DNA from: Mastigias papua
Taxonomy: Eukaryota > Cnidaria > Scyphozoa > Rhizostomeae > Mastigiidae
Length of the DNA: 64,000 nucleotides
Assembly: GCA_964019165.1 (NCBI GenBank)
Contig: OZ025272.1
Location: forward strand, 13,278,031 to 13,342,030
Direction of reading: 5' to 3'
The notes beneath the pieces were generated by a model, which was not told where the DNA came from, did not search any database, and worked only from the letters and a program-made list of their open reading frames with translations. Position numbers and translations under genes: made by a program. Below, piece by piece: positions 1 to 21,247 of the stretch; the first letter of the stretch is position 1; the number at the start of each line of letters is the position of its first letter.

Positions 1-1253
1 ATTAAGGGCATATTTGAACGAAGATTTTTGTGCTCCTCACAATTTTAGACTCTCGGCTTCATGTTCAGTATCAATTCTCAGCTGTTTCTAGCAAACATTT
101 TTTCCGGCACTTATTGATTGGAGTTTTCCTATTGACTCGAAAGGGAAGCTACATAATGGGGCTTTTCGTCCTCTTTCTCTAAGCTCACTAGAGTATGAAA
201 AGTATTTGAAGTATCCGCTGTGCAGGCATAGTATGCATAACTAAAGGAGCTTTTGCAGCCGATCTCTGGGTTGCGCCTCTGCCGGTCGTAGCATGCATCA
301 GTCACATAGGAAGATGACAGTGATCGCAAGATGTACAATCTGCAAAGATTCGCAACACCAGGCTCGGAAAATACGTCGATTGCTGTTACTATATACTGCA
401 ATAGTTGCTTAAAATGCTATATTTTAAATAAATATTACTGGAAAACTGGTTCTGGCCTTTGGGCCAAAGATTCGGAAAGTACATTTCAAGATATGGCCAA
501 GATAATGGTACAGGTGAATAATCTGGGTTTTCTTGTCAGATGTGACTTCAACAGTCTTACTTATTGTAGCTTATAACATCAAGTTTTTTGCATATAAAAT
601 GGCATTTCTTTATCATATGATAGTTTAGTGTCTGCCACAAATTTCCGTTGAAATGGTGAACTCTAACAAGTGGGATCATTCCTGGCGTGGAATGGAGTCA
701 TTTCTGGCATTCAAGTTAATGAGTATTTTTAATTTTACTTAGGGGATATATGTTGTTGCGTTCTCACGAACCAAGAGTAGCCACCCTTTCAGTCATTGCC
801 AAAAAAATTCCCACCTGGCCTCTCAATGGGACACTGGAAATTTAACGTTAGAAGTCATTCTTCGTTGACTTTGTGTCAGATTATGTTGGTTTCTTGCCCG
901 TTCATAACATTTCAAGTTTTATGGATGGAAATTTAGGCCTACTTTCCATACAGCTAACCTGATACTGATATTATCTTGTACATACGTACAGTATTCAGCA
1001 GATATGTATGTTTGAAATATTCAATTTTGTCTCATTTGTATACTCAAGTTGTAAACATGCAATTTTTCAATATAAAGAGTTCAATATTTCTCAAGTTAGA
1101 TTAATTTACGTTTTCGATTTACACATCTTCTGTTTGTTTCCATCTGGATTGAATGGATTTGCTTTTGCTCTATACACTCAAATTTAGATCTCTTTTAAAC
1201 TGATTCTTAACTTTTAACTTTTATATATATATATAGATTCAACAAAAAATATA

Positions 1254-1334
1254 TTTGTCTGTTAGTAAACGTTTCGATCAAAATCTTCATGAGTAATGAT
1301 GAAGATTTCAGTTGAAACGTTTACTAACAGACAA
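1254..1334. repeat. Fold-back element, AT-flanked family, copy 1
   Basis: Two arms of about 35 bases read as near-perfect inverted repeats around a loop of roughly 10 bases. The arms share the core GTAAACGTTTCGATC with the copy at 2115-2231. No coding capacity is seen. It is probably a non-autonomous fold-back or MITE-like element. Confidence 0.7.
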
Positions 1335-1404
1335 GGGTGTTTTAGTTGATTCTTTTCATTCAATTTATATACTTAATGGATGCAGCTTGGAATCTTGGAA
1401 TTAG

Positions 1405-1428
1405 TTTATATATATATTTATATATATA

Positions 1429-1513
<85 letters not shown>

Positions 1514-1532
1514 ATATATATACGTATATATA
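1405..1532. repeat. (AT)n / TTTATATA microsatellite
   Basis: Simple AT tract with regular TTTATATA interruptions. Confidence 0.95.
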
Positions 1533-1828
1533 TACATTAGTATTAACCTTACAATGGTGCGGGGCCTACTACTATTTCCTTCATAATAATGGTGTGACAA
1601 TAGATGCTACCCAAGGGGAGCCTGTTTATTTACAAGTTGCTATAGTTGCTGTTTATACATTGTTACTAACAATAGTTGTATACCTGTATATCATTTGCTC
1701 GCACTGCCCCTCTTTGTCTTTTATAAATTTACTTTCTTCTTTTATACCCTACATTTTAGTACTATGTACTTTGGCTCATTGTTTTAAATGTTATATGATC
1801 CAGTTTGTCCTCAAAATTATCACTTTGA

Positions 1829-4864
<3,036 letters not shown>

Positions 4865-7800
4865 AAAATGGAAACAACTGTTTGTAGACGATGTCATTGG
4901 TGAAAATTGTAGTAGGTTTGAAGTAGGGAAGGCTTTGCTTTTGATTCCACTGTAATATGTGTTAATTTCTTGCAAGTTCAAGTGCCTCATGAAAATTTTT
5001 ATATAGCATAGTGACAGGTGAGGAGAGCTTTGAGCATGTGGAAAAAAGAGATGACCAGTTTGCATGTGAGTTTACACCGTAATTGTATTACTAATGTTTG
5101 GAATATTTTGTAATAGCTGAGCCAGCATTTCTTTTGAATATCGATTTGCTTACTGTCTGGTCCAGTGGTTACAAGAATTTGAGTTGCTTTCTGCTGCCAA
5201 TCCCAATGAGTAAAGAAAGCTTAGTTCTGAAGATAGACTTCTTCAGTAATTCTAGTTTGAGAGGATTCGACTCAAATCAACATTCTATATATTCCTTTGG
5301 AGCCTAGCAAACATATATGGGAGAGTTTTTCTCACATTCATTGTAGTACATAGTGCTAACAGTGACCATGGAACGTATTTGTGACTGGTTGGGCTTCGGA
5401 AACTCGCGAGTTTAAAGCCAACAGTGCCGAAGGCGCGAGGATTTCTTAGGGGTTCCGTGGGCATTCTCTGGACCCCGGGAGATGTTTAAAATTTAAATCT
5501 AAAATTTGAAAGTTATTTATTTCTATTTATTCTCGGAAAATTTTGGCATTTTTGCAGGGAAGGAACATTACTGGGGCTATGGTATGACGTTCAACGATGG
5601 AGAGCAAAGGTCTGATATTAAGCACAGTCGAAAAGAACGTCTATTTGCACAGTTTAAAAATGCGTTTTAAAGCTACACTTCATTGTCAGTCTTTAGCTGT
5701 TAGTTTGACCCATTTCAGTACATCAATTTCACTGACCACTGACAATCTGCCAGTTCACTAGTTGGCTATACCGATAGATGGCCGAGGTCCGCCTCAATAA
5801 GCGGTAAACATAAGCCAAAGTTACGATAGTGGCTGTCATTTCAACTAACAAATGTGTTGGCAACATATGGTCGCAGAGCATCTGTTCTTGTTTTGTGCAT
5901 ATCTACTATTGCAACATGGGTAAATCGTTGCTGAGTCATCTTTGCTCGCAGCCACGTCTTGATTCTCGGTGCAAGTGAAGATGATCTTTAGCCTCTAGCT
6001 GAAGTGGCTGGATTGACATAGAATAATTTGCAGACCAGCACAATCTCACTTATCGTTGGTCTCTGATTCAAGGCAATGATTCAAGGCAACACGCTACATT
6101 TCATCTAGTAGTTATGTCGAAAAAACTGTAGATCATTTTCCTTTTTCTAAGAACCTTAAAACTCTCCATCTGAGGATGAAGGTACTAATACTTAATTTCA
6201 TCAGCATAGTTTCTTTCACAAACTTCAAATGAGAAGAAATGCTATTGCCTTTTATTAAGTTCATGAGAAGGCTTCCCAAGTTTTTAAAAGGTATAAAACT
6301 CGGCAGATCGAAGCGTTCTAAATAGCAAAAGTCAATAGGACTGAAAGTTTAAAATATGTCTGTCGATAGTGGTCCTCTTAAGTCTAGAAGTAAAACTTGT
6401 GCTCTTGATACAGCCTCAAACCTTTTGGAGCTTTCTCTTGCGTTGGAATTTAGGGCCTGAAGCATGCGGATGACAAGCTCTTTATAGCTAAATAAGTGCT
6501 CAGTCTTTTTCATCATCCAAGCTATTGCTGTTGATTAAACTACTAAAAATTATTCATTCACTTTTTTCTGCTTCAGTTTACTCTTGTCATGTTTGCTTCT
6601 TTGCTAGCTGCAATCTTGCCAAAATCTTGCCAAAATATTAGTGTGGCTATAGCCCAGCCAGCCCCATAGCTCTTCGGTCCATGGGCTAAATCACTCGTAT
6701 CAAGGGACTTGTCAGCCCCCTTTTTGCAGTAGTATGCTGTTAGAAGCTGAATGGACTCGTATTCAATAGGTGACTTCTTGTATGGAGGTTTGTTACTGCA
6801 GGATTTGAATAGCTGTAAGGAGAATGTACAGATTATACCAAAATTATAGCAGAAATTTTGAATATAACTTTCGGCTTTCTGTCCTCAAGTAGTATCACTC
6901 ATTTCGATCAACATTGCATAATGACTGTTACCTCTATTTATATTCAGCGAGCCTGGTTGTACCCATACCATTTTTGTCTAGCTAGGGTGTGACTGGTGGG
7001 AAACACCCACCCAAGTATTGAAAGCTGATGAATTACTCGGCAGATTTAAGAGCTTCATTCGTCTACTCGGCAGACCCCGTATAGAATGCTAGGATAAACG
7101 TGTACCAAACTACAGGTATCAGATTTATTGAATCAAACTTCATCACGGAAAATTCCCGCTAGTTCATTTCTATCGCACTCAGTCATCTTAATTGATAAAC
7201 CATTTTAAAACGCAAATGTATCATGCACATCATTTGCATTGTACTGTTTGAAAAGACTATTAGATGTAGTCTTTACATTTGCAAGTCTGATATTGTTTAT
7301 ATTTTATACGTTCGCTAAGAGAACATTGTCTTTGTTGGGGGTCATCTGCCCATCTGCATCTTGGCCAGGCGATCTGTATCTTGACTAGGCGTTGTCTAAG
7401 GGATTCGTTGTATCAGCGTCCTAAGCCGCAAACTTTTGCAAGCTAAATTTTGCATTTCTTGAAGGAGCCTTAGATTTTGTTGAATAGAAGCTATTTGTAC
7501 CTTTTTCCTTATATTTTATCTCAAATTACATCAGCTCAAATTGCTTGAAATGCATATTTGATATATTTGAATCAAGTCTGAGTTTACGCTAGTACATAAT
7601 TTTTGCAGTTTTAGCATTGCCACTTTCTTAAGATATCAGTGGATCTTTTAACGTAAGAACTAGTTGGGGCATTCGCCACCAGGCCCTTAAATTTCTCAGT
7701 ACTTTCAATCAAAGTCTGTTTGGTTGTCTTGCACTGTGCAACAGTCAGGTAGTTAAATTCACGTCCCCAGTTGTGACATCCTAGAGTGTCAATTCCCCAC

Positions 7801-8677
7801 CAGTGAAAATTCCTTTATAGACCCTTTGGTTTACAGATTTCAGATGTAACAGACCGTAGCTAAATATTTAAATCTTTATATCTCAACATTTCCTCTTTAA
7901 CAAGTTTTACAATGCTTAAGGTAATGAGATTATTTTTGTACACAATGATTAGCTTTATCACAGAAAAAGTGGTCACCACAGCAGCTTCGGAATCATGACA
8001 TCTAGAATTTTCGACGGGGATCAGTCTCTGGCCCCTGCATTTGCTTCTGTTTTCACGTAAAAAATTTCTTACATGCAGTCTAATTTTCTTAATTTTGGGC
8101 ATTTACTAGGTTTTCGGCTACAACTGGCATCACTACTACTCACAGAGCAACATCAGAAGCAAGCCTAATGCTAGGGAGATCATTGTTCCACATGATAATA
8201 GCCATGTTTAACTAAAAAGATTGTCTGTGCACGAAGTATAAATTACCGACTAGGCAATCTGAGGCCTGACACCAGCCCACGAAAATTCTCTAGCACCGCC
8301 CCCAAGCCCAGCTGTAGAATTCCCTGGCTAACAGTACGCTTCTTCATTAGTTCAGCAACAACCAATTAACTTTAAAGCTATTTTATGGCAGGCTGTTGTC
8401 AACCATGATTGTTTAACCTGTGCTTCATAACTGCGCACTTTGATTGGTTGGTATTGATGGTTAGAAATGAAAGAAAGCGCAGACGGGGGCGTCCATTGGA
8501 ATTGAAATATTATCAAGCATATTCGTCCTTTTAGAAACACCTTTGTTTGTACACCCCCTAAACTTATGTATTAAAATTTTATAAGAAGGTGGGTGAGGAC
8601 GGCATGTTTAATACAGCAGCTGATTTGTTGGCAATAGTTCATTCAGGTTTTGAAATCACAGTGATTCGAGCTTCAAA
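4865..8677. other. Intergenic region between the two tubulin genes
   Basis: No gene recognised on either strand; the short open frames have no family features. A stretch at about 5375-5480 containing AGGGGTTCCGTGGGC resembles the ends of common hAT-type MITEs (low confidence). At 7690-7800 there is a copy of a dispersed repeat also found near 50920-50990. The promoter of the second tubulin gene must lie at the right end, but no clear TATA box was identified. Confidence 0.5.
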
Positions 8678-13642
<4,965 letters not shown>

Positions 13643-14118
13643 AACCTCTTGCTACCTCTTGTTTTCGGCTTAATGCAATGCTCATCACTTTCAGTATGCC
13701 ATTAGCAGTTTTACATTTCTAGACGTAAGTTAAGTAGCACAACACTGTAGACCGTATGCTGTTGGGTTAACATCTCAGGAGGATCCATTACAAATTTGTG
13801 ATGTCTTTCTGTCGTCACTTCCCTTATACAAATGGTGTCCTTATTAAAGGACTAATCACAGGTCTGTAAAACAGAGTAGTGAGCTGAGTGCCATGTAGGA
13901 TTATACACAGTTGGAGCGCTTGGTTGAAAGGACATGAATGCTTTATGTTTTTATTTCATTTCAGCTTGCAATACGTATACACGTAAAATAAGTTTCAGCA
14001 TAAAATATTTGTTTCCAAAATGACGTCTTGAAATATATCTGATAATTTAGTAAAAACAGTGAAAAGAAATAACTCATGTCAAGGCATCCAAGAAAGATAC
14101 TGTTGCCACAACATTGAC

Positions 14119-14124
14119 AATAAA
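14119..14124 (+). promoter_or_regulatory. Possible polyadenylation signal, second beta-tubulin
   Basis: AATAAA 477 bases after the stop codon; the first exact hexamer noticed downstream. An ATTAAA lies nearer, at about 13844. Confidence 0.35.
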
Positions 14125-14179
14125 TGTTCCAAGCGCAACAGCTGCAGTATTCTACATATTAGCACCGTGAGGTAAGGTA

Positions 14180-14310
14180 GCCACTTTCTTTCTTTGCCCC
14201 GTTTACCTCCAACCGGTTGTTACGTTGTGCCCATCTTTGGCTTGGTGGACCGTGAGCGAGCATTTAAACTAAGGCCTGATGTGCACCTCGAAATTAGTAT
14301 CTTCCGCATA
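14180..14310 (-). mobile_element. Degraded fragment of SINE family 2
   Basis: The run GGACCGTGAGCGAGCATTTA and following bases align by eye with the SINE at 21890-22172 (AACAGTGAGCGAACATCTCA), in the same orientation, but with many differences. Confidence 0.45.
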
Positions 14311-14530
14311 CAAAGTTGCTGCGCTCTCTAGCCATTTGACCATTGCCAGACAAATTGCTCTCCCTAAACTTGCTCAGCAGTCTAAGTTTCTGCCATCAGC
14401 TGAGCTATTTCGGTTCTGTAAGTCGTTGTGAAACAACGGATTATACAATTTTAACGTTAAACTGTCACCATGCCATTCAGGAAATTTTCCTTGTCAATGC
14501 CAGTCTTACTCCTGAGTAATTCTATGAAAT

Positions 14531-14968
14531 GAATTACTCCCAGTGGGGGAGGGGTACTCTCTACATCTCTATACGGGGGTCCATGTCTGCAAATTTGCTA
14601 CTGGCCCCCCAAATATTAAATTACAGTTTTGGCGAACCCCCAATATTGAGTCTCAAAATATTGAGACCCTAAGTATGGAAACATATTTTGGACTACCACT
14701 TTCATATAATTTCGTTGAATATACTACTTCAAATTTTCAATCCCATATCATCTTCTTTCATCTTCATATCATATTCATCATCTTCTTTCACAATTGTCAA
14801 ACCTCACATATTGAACTTTTCTTACGCTGTAATTCTAAAATTCCGAGTATTGACTTTTTCAAGCTGTAATTCACAGACCCCAACTACTTGTTTAAGGAAA
14901 TCCCAGACCACAAATATTGACATGGACCCCCTGTATAGAGATGTAGGGAGTACCCCTTGGGAATTTAT
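14531..14968. mobile_element. MITE with long terminal inverted repeats
   Basis: The ends are inverted repeats of about 50 bases; both contain CTACATCTCTATAC followed by GGGGGTCCATGTC. The roughly 340-base centre has no transposase. Open frames across it are by-products. Superfamily not assigned. Confidence 0.75.
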
Positions 14969-16947
14969 TATAGAATGAAGAATGCTACAGCAAAAGAACT
15001 TAAAAATGGATAATTATTTGTGTCTTCATCTTGAGCTATGAATGACTATTTGTAATCGAAATAAAATAATCTCGATCTATTGAATGCAGAGCTCTCAAGT
15101 CTCACATAATGGGTGTGAGAATCACGAATTTGAGGCATTTTCACTCTTAGAAGCAAAACGAAAAAATCTCACACATTCTTAATACTCTCTTATGTACTCA
15201 ATGATGTAGCCCCTGGGAGTATGGAAAAGCGATTGCCCCTACTTTTGCCGAAGGAAGATCCTCTGGAGTCGAGATTCCCATAAAATCAAACTGAGGGATT
15301 TCTCTCTAAAAATGGTCTCCTCATATCGCTCCGTTCTATAGAATATTTGTCGCAAAAGTACCAATGTTCCGTATGGCTAGTGCCAAGTATGATATTTGGG
15401 AGATGCACTCCACGCCAAAGTAAAGGGCGCGGTCCCAGGACTTTGCTTCAGGCCCAAAACTCAGTTTTATTTTTCTTCTCACAACTTCATTTACTCTCTC
15501 TAAGCTGCTGTATGCGCTTGGGGATGTTTCCTTGAATCTTCTGAATTCCCCTTCCCAAGGCTTGTTTGAAGCCTCCACCTTCGAGGAGTGAATGGCAATG
15601 TATTTTAAGCCAACCTGAAGATGTTTGAAGTGGCCGAACATTTTTTTGGACAAGGCAGAATTATAATCTCACTCATATTTAGTTCTTAAACTTGAGAGCT
15701 CTGTGAATGCGATGTAGTTAATACGCCACTTTTATCTATCTGAACAGTTATTATGGTAAACAATCAAATTTGACGTGCTGCTCGGATGAATAGCCTTCGC
15801 AGGTGCTAATTTTGTCCAGTTAATTTGCTCGGCGTCTACGGTACCGTTGGAATCTGAGCAGTTCCTATCATAGTTTATTGCAGTCTAATTGAACAGCACC
15901 CACACTCACAATGAACAACTCAAGCAACTTGTTTGCACGAAATGAATGAGAAGAAAGACAATTGAAAAAAGCAAAGTACTTCAGAATGATATGATTATCA
16001 GGGTTAGGTTAGTCCCGACCTGAAAAACATAGTTGGAATGCAGGGGGTAACACTTATGGAGTTATCAAAACTTTTTAAAATGGGAGTTTCAATATTCCAT
16101 GGTGTCACGTAACAATTTCTACTCAGAAAAGAAATGTTTTTTGATTCAATCAAGCATACACAACTAGAATCGAAGCTCAAATTGAAAATAAGTGTACAAT
16201 TTTATACCAAATTAAACAAAATAGGAATTTGAAGTTCTGGCGAAATGCTTTGGTGAAAACAGTGACTATTAAGTTTGGAAAGATGATTTTACTCAAGTGT
16301 AGCTTTGCAGTAGTAATTGAAAGCTATTGGAAACACATAAGTAGAAAGATGGATTTATTTTAAACTTGCGCAGATTAACCCAATCAATATTGATTTACGC
16401 AGCTGACAAAATCTAAGCTGCATGTATCCGCTAGTATGTAATCCAACATAGAGTTTTTACTTTACGATACCTCCACAAAGAACTTTTGGAAGTGGTAATA
16501 ACTTTTTGAAAAGAGAAACAACTCGTGTGTTCCTCTTATCGGCTGATGGGAATATTTGGTGGTGGAGAAAATCGAAGAGTATTACTTTATAGAACTGCGT
16601 TTTACCCAGCAAGAGATAAAAATAGATGAGAACTGAGAGTTATGCAGTTAAAGCACATTGTTAGGTTAAATTTTATTAATTATTGAATCAAAAGCTATTT
16701 AAGATATTTTGTTAGTAAGATATGATGCCCTGTAAGTTATTCGTGTTATTAAGTCTGTCACTATTTTACCCCCGGCAGTGATTTTACATCGTGATATGAG
16801 GTTACTACCTGTTCGAGGATAATGCCGATGAGGATGAAGAAAGCAGAGCAAGTGTGATTGAAGAATAAAGCTCTACTTCCAATACGTAGTTGATTAAACT
16901 TTTACTTCTCAGAACTTTCAAACACTTTAATATTTGTCATTTAGAAG

Positions 16948-19900
16948 ATGGAGAATGTAGAGATTTCAACTTCAACTGACGGAGCAAGCAGGTTTACTGT
17001 TTGCAAAGCAGATAGCGAAATAAGTAAGACAACGCTGAATAGAGCTGTCGATTCGCCGTTAAGTGATGGTAATAGTTATTTAACAAATTATTTCACTGGC
17101 TTTTTCATATCATCTATGATTTAAAGTATGCATTCATTGCAGAAGCTTTCTAAGTGTAGGCAAGCATGGATCGGCCACTGGTTGTCTCTATCAACAATTT
17201 ATATTTGGAATTCACGAACTGTGATTTGTTAATTGGCGAAAACTCTGCATACATACCTGCTTGATTATGCATGCAGAGAGATTTAGGGCTGTACAATGTT
17301 AAATAATATTCAGAAGTAACCACTTTCAGTTAGTAACGATAGCAGGATCATAAAAAATCCTATAGTTGTCAATGTGGTAGAAATTAGGTGGGGAAAGATC
17401 AGTATATTACATGCACAACGCAATGACTTCAATGTTACTGGTTTTATTAGGATTGGAGAAAGCGTATGTTTTAAGTTCTTATTATTTTTTATCTTTTTTT
17501 GACTATTTTAAGTCAAGTTTAGTTTCTGATCACTGCACGTAGAGACATACGATGCCACACAATAATTATTCCTCCTGCGCTGTGAAGCTCACTGGCGCGG
17601 AAATTGAATTGTGAAGTGAACTGATCTCTTTCTGACAGGTGATTCCACTTACGTACCCTTGCTGGGAAAGAAGCATGGCAGAATCCGAATTAGTACTGGG
17701 GATTTGGCACTTTACGAGGTATGTTGCAATCTCAAATATCAGATAACTTAGCAGCATTTATTTTTGGCATGTAACTGTTTGGGAACTCTGTTGACATGGC
17801 TTACATCACAAGGGCCTATTGACATCTCATTACTCTTTCAACTAGATAAATAGGAGAAAAATACACAGGATGGCCTTAAGCAATCATTTTCATTAAATAT
17901 AAAACACCTTTATCTATTATGCAATCGCCTTGGTCGTGCTGGATGCCACTGTGCACGATGAAAACTTGCAAATAGTTTAGGAATATAAAGTGCTTTTCAA
18001 TTTATTGATATTTACCTAGTTTAGGTGTTGGCAATGGCAGTGGACGTGGTGGTAGCTATTTCGAGGTCTTTTCACATGATAAAGGTGTTTACTTCTAGTT
18101 TTGCTCCTCTATTATCAAGATACGCAGTAAGCTCTTTTTCATTTTACTACCTTCTACAGAGCATGGTGTGAGTTGACTAATGTAGATTTGTTGTTAGTCC
18201 TAATATTATTCTTGAGAAGTTAGGCATAAAAGTAAGAGTTTCTTTCTCTCTAATCTTGGCATGTTTCCATTCTAGGAGGATATTAGGAAGAGGCCAAAGC
18301 TTGCTTCTATACTGGGAACTTTATCTGAATACAATATAGCAATTCCAATATCAAAAAAAGTCAAGGAAGATGAGGAAAGACATGGACCACACAAGGTATT
18401 TAGTCTATCCTTTTTCCTGTGAAACTGCACACAGTATTGATATCCATGATGAAAAATGGGGGCATTGCCTTCACCTATGACTGTATTGCATTGATTACAG
18501 CTTAACAATCTTTAAGTCCTTGTAGCAACAAAGATGGCAAGTCCTGAGGTTAGCAATTCTGATATATGCTCTTTGGTACTCACATTTTTTATCAGGAATC
18601 ATTTTATAAGCCTGCATGCAGGAGGCCAAAATATCAGGGAATGTGTACTCCTAGAGACATACTATCTGATAACATTTATTCAATTATGAATATTTTCATC
18701 ACTGTAAGCAATGCGAATTAGGAAGCAAAACCTTCAGCAATTGTGTATAACCCTTGTAGCCAGCATTTCAGTGTGGTGCTTCTATTGAAACTTGGAATAC
18801 CCATAATATCCTGTCTTAGCACTTAAGACTTGTGATGTCTATAGTCTTTACTGTGTACAGTTAAATGGATGAAACTACTATGTAAGCTTTGGTATTTCAG
18901 GATGAAAAGATATCCATAAATAAGGAACTTTAAGAAGTAAGCTCCTGGAGCCAAGTTTCTTATAAAAAACATACTTAGGTACTATTGAAGGAGCAAAAAT
19001 TTTCTGTCAATTTTGGCTTTGGTATATGGATATTTGCTGAAATGTATCTAAGCATGGAATTTGCTAACAAGTGATATGGTAGAACTTGAGATTAAAAGAT
19101 TGTAGAGTGCCCCTGTTCTTTAATACAGCAAAGAGACAGTGCTTATTCCTTTACAAATCTATAGAGCATTGCTTTGCTCCTGAAAGTTTCATTTACCTGT
19201 TTCAAATCTTGTGGAAACTTTAATGTAGCACACTAGGAAAAAATGATCTACACCTTTATCAGGTTTTAAGAGATAACATATTCCCCCTTAATTGCTGAAA
19301 AAAGCATCTACTGTTCCAGATGTTATTGATCTATCCAAGATATGGAGCTTTTCAAAAACCTGCAGTATTTTTTTAAACACAGATAGACAGTTTTGGCAAT
19401 CAGCTGATTGGAAAATCAAAGGTAAATCTATTTGACCTAGACTTTTGTATTTAGGGTAGTAAAGTTAAACCACTGGACAATGCCTACAGCTTGAAGCCAT
19501 GCTTTGATTCTTACTGAGTCACCATGACCTGGCCCTCTAGACTAATCACTTTTCAAATTTGAAGTGATTCTGGCTGCATTGACCTCAAAATAAATTGTCT
19601 GCCACAGCATGATTCCTTTTCTTAGAATTGTCACTCAAACAAAACAGCTTTTTGAGAGTGTATTTGGTGCATGGAAAGGAGGGCACAGTTGTGTCTTGGT
19701 TCTAGCCATGAACTATAGGGGTAGTATTCTCAACATGAATACTAAGTTTAGGCCCTTGTTTTGCCTCATATTGCATGACTTTCTAATAACCATTGGCTGG
19801 GAGAATTATTTTGGGCAGTCTATTCCACACAGCACAGCTGTGAAATGTTTAAGAGTCTAGCCAGATCTATTTCCTCCCAACCTATTTGACCAAATATCAT

Positions 19901-21179
19901 GCAGGATTCTCATCACACTTGGCTTCCACAGGTACATTAAGGTTCATTTTGCATGCAGATTGGTCAGTTAGGTTGAGAGAAGACAGATCTGATTGGAGGT
20001 GTCTAACATTTGATGGCTATGCTATCCCGCATGATGTTTGCATATAAAGATCACTTGATGGTTTTAGTATGCAGTTGTATTTACTTTTGGGAAAATGCAG
20101 CTAGAGACAACAAGTAGAGGCAATTTTTCACCTGTAGAGATGTTTCAACATTTCCATTTTCTTTTGACACATTTATTCAAAGTTAACATAAAATAGGCTG
20201 GCATAACTTGACTTAAAAAAGACAGTATATGTTGTCCAAGTTTCAGTCAACTTCCAATATGCATGTGGAAGGAAAATGGTTGAAATATCTTTACAGACAG
20301 AGAAATACTTATATTGTTGTCATTGCCCTTATTTTGAAGCTGTTTTTGAGATCAAAGTTCAGTCTAGCCCAAATGACCACAATTGAGGCTTCCATGCCTT
20401 TATTGCTTTAAAACTGACTTTTAGAAGTTGTGAATTTGAAATACTTAGAAATTGACAAGGTCTTATTATTACCTTCTTATGAACTTTATACATAGTATTT
20501 GTAGTTCTACCTGTGATGCTGGCTATTGTCAAGGAAATGCTCTCCCACATGTCCTCTCATTCTGAAATGCCAATATTTCTTTCAGATGGTTAAAATGGGG
20601 ACTCTCCTTGGTGTGTATTTACCTTGTTTGCAGAACATTTTTGGTGTCATACTTTTCATTCGCCTCTCTTGGATTGTTGGCACGGCTGGAGTGCTGCAGA
20701 GTTTTTTCATTGTTTTTCTATGCTGTTGCTGTGTGAGTTTGTTTTTTGTGATTTCTAACAAAAACTGTTATTTTTCCCTTGACCACACCCAGTATTTTTC
20801 ATCTGTGATACAAGTGCTGTAAGGCACATGCCTCTACTATATAGATAAAATCATTCAAACTGTTCAGATTTTAGTGTATACAGGGTTTTGCAAGTACTTT
20901 TATCATAAGTAGTAGAGCTGTTGATAAAGCTCTCTGCTTTCCTTATCATGCCTACTTCACATACATATATAAGAAAGTGGCTTATATGAAAGCAGTACTC
21001 AACTGCTCAAAAAGTTATGAAAGTTCAGTACTGGGTTTTTGAGAACTAGGAAAGTTGATAAGTTGATACAGTTTTGAAATTCCAATTTTCACTCAAGCCC
21101 TTAATCTCTTTTGATACATTTGTATAGCCTATGATAATATATGTATTTCAATGTTATGTTTGTCAAGTGTTTGTTTGTT

Positions 21180-21247
<68 letters not shown>

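Larger units (their letters stand above)
13643..16947. other. Intergenic region between beta-tubulin and KCC
   Basis: No gene recognised. It contains a possible poly(A) signal, a degraded SINE piece and a long-TIR MITE, listed separately. The rest, including a minus-strand open frame at about 15336-15653, shows no known domain. Confidence 0.5.

Noticed and set aside
1346..1586. Tyr-Ile repeat frames
   Set aside because: AT microsatellite translated in two frames.
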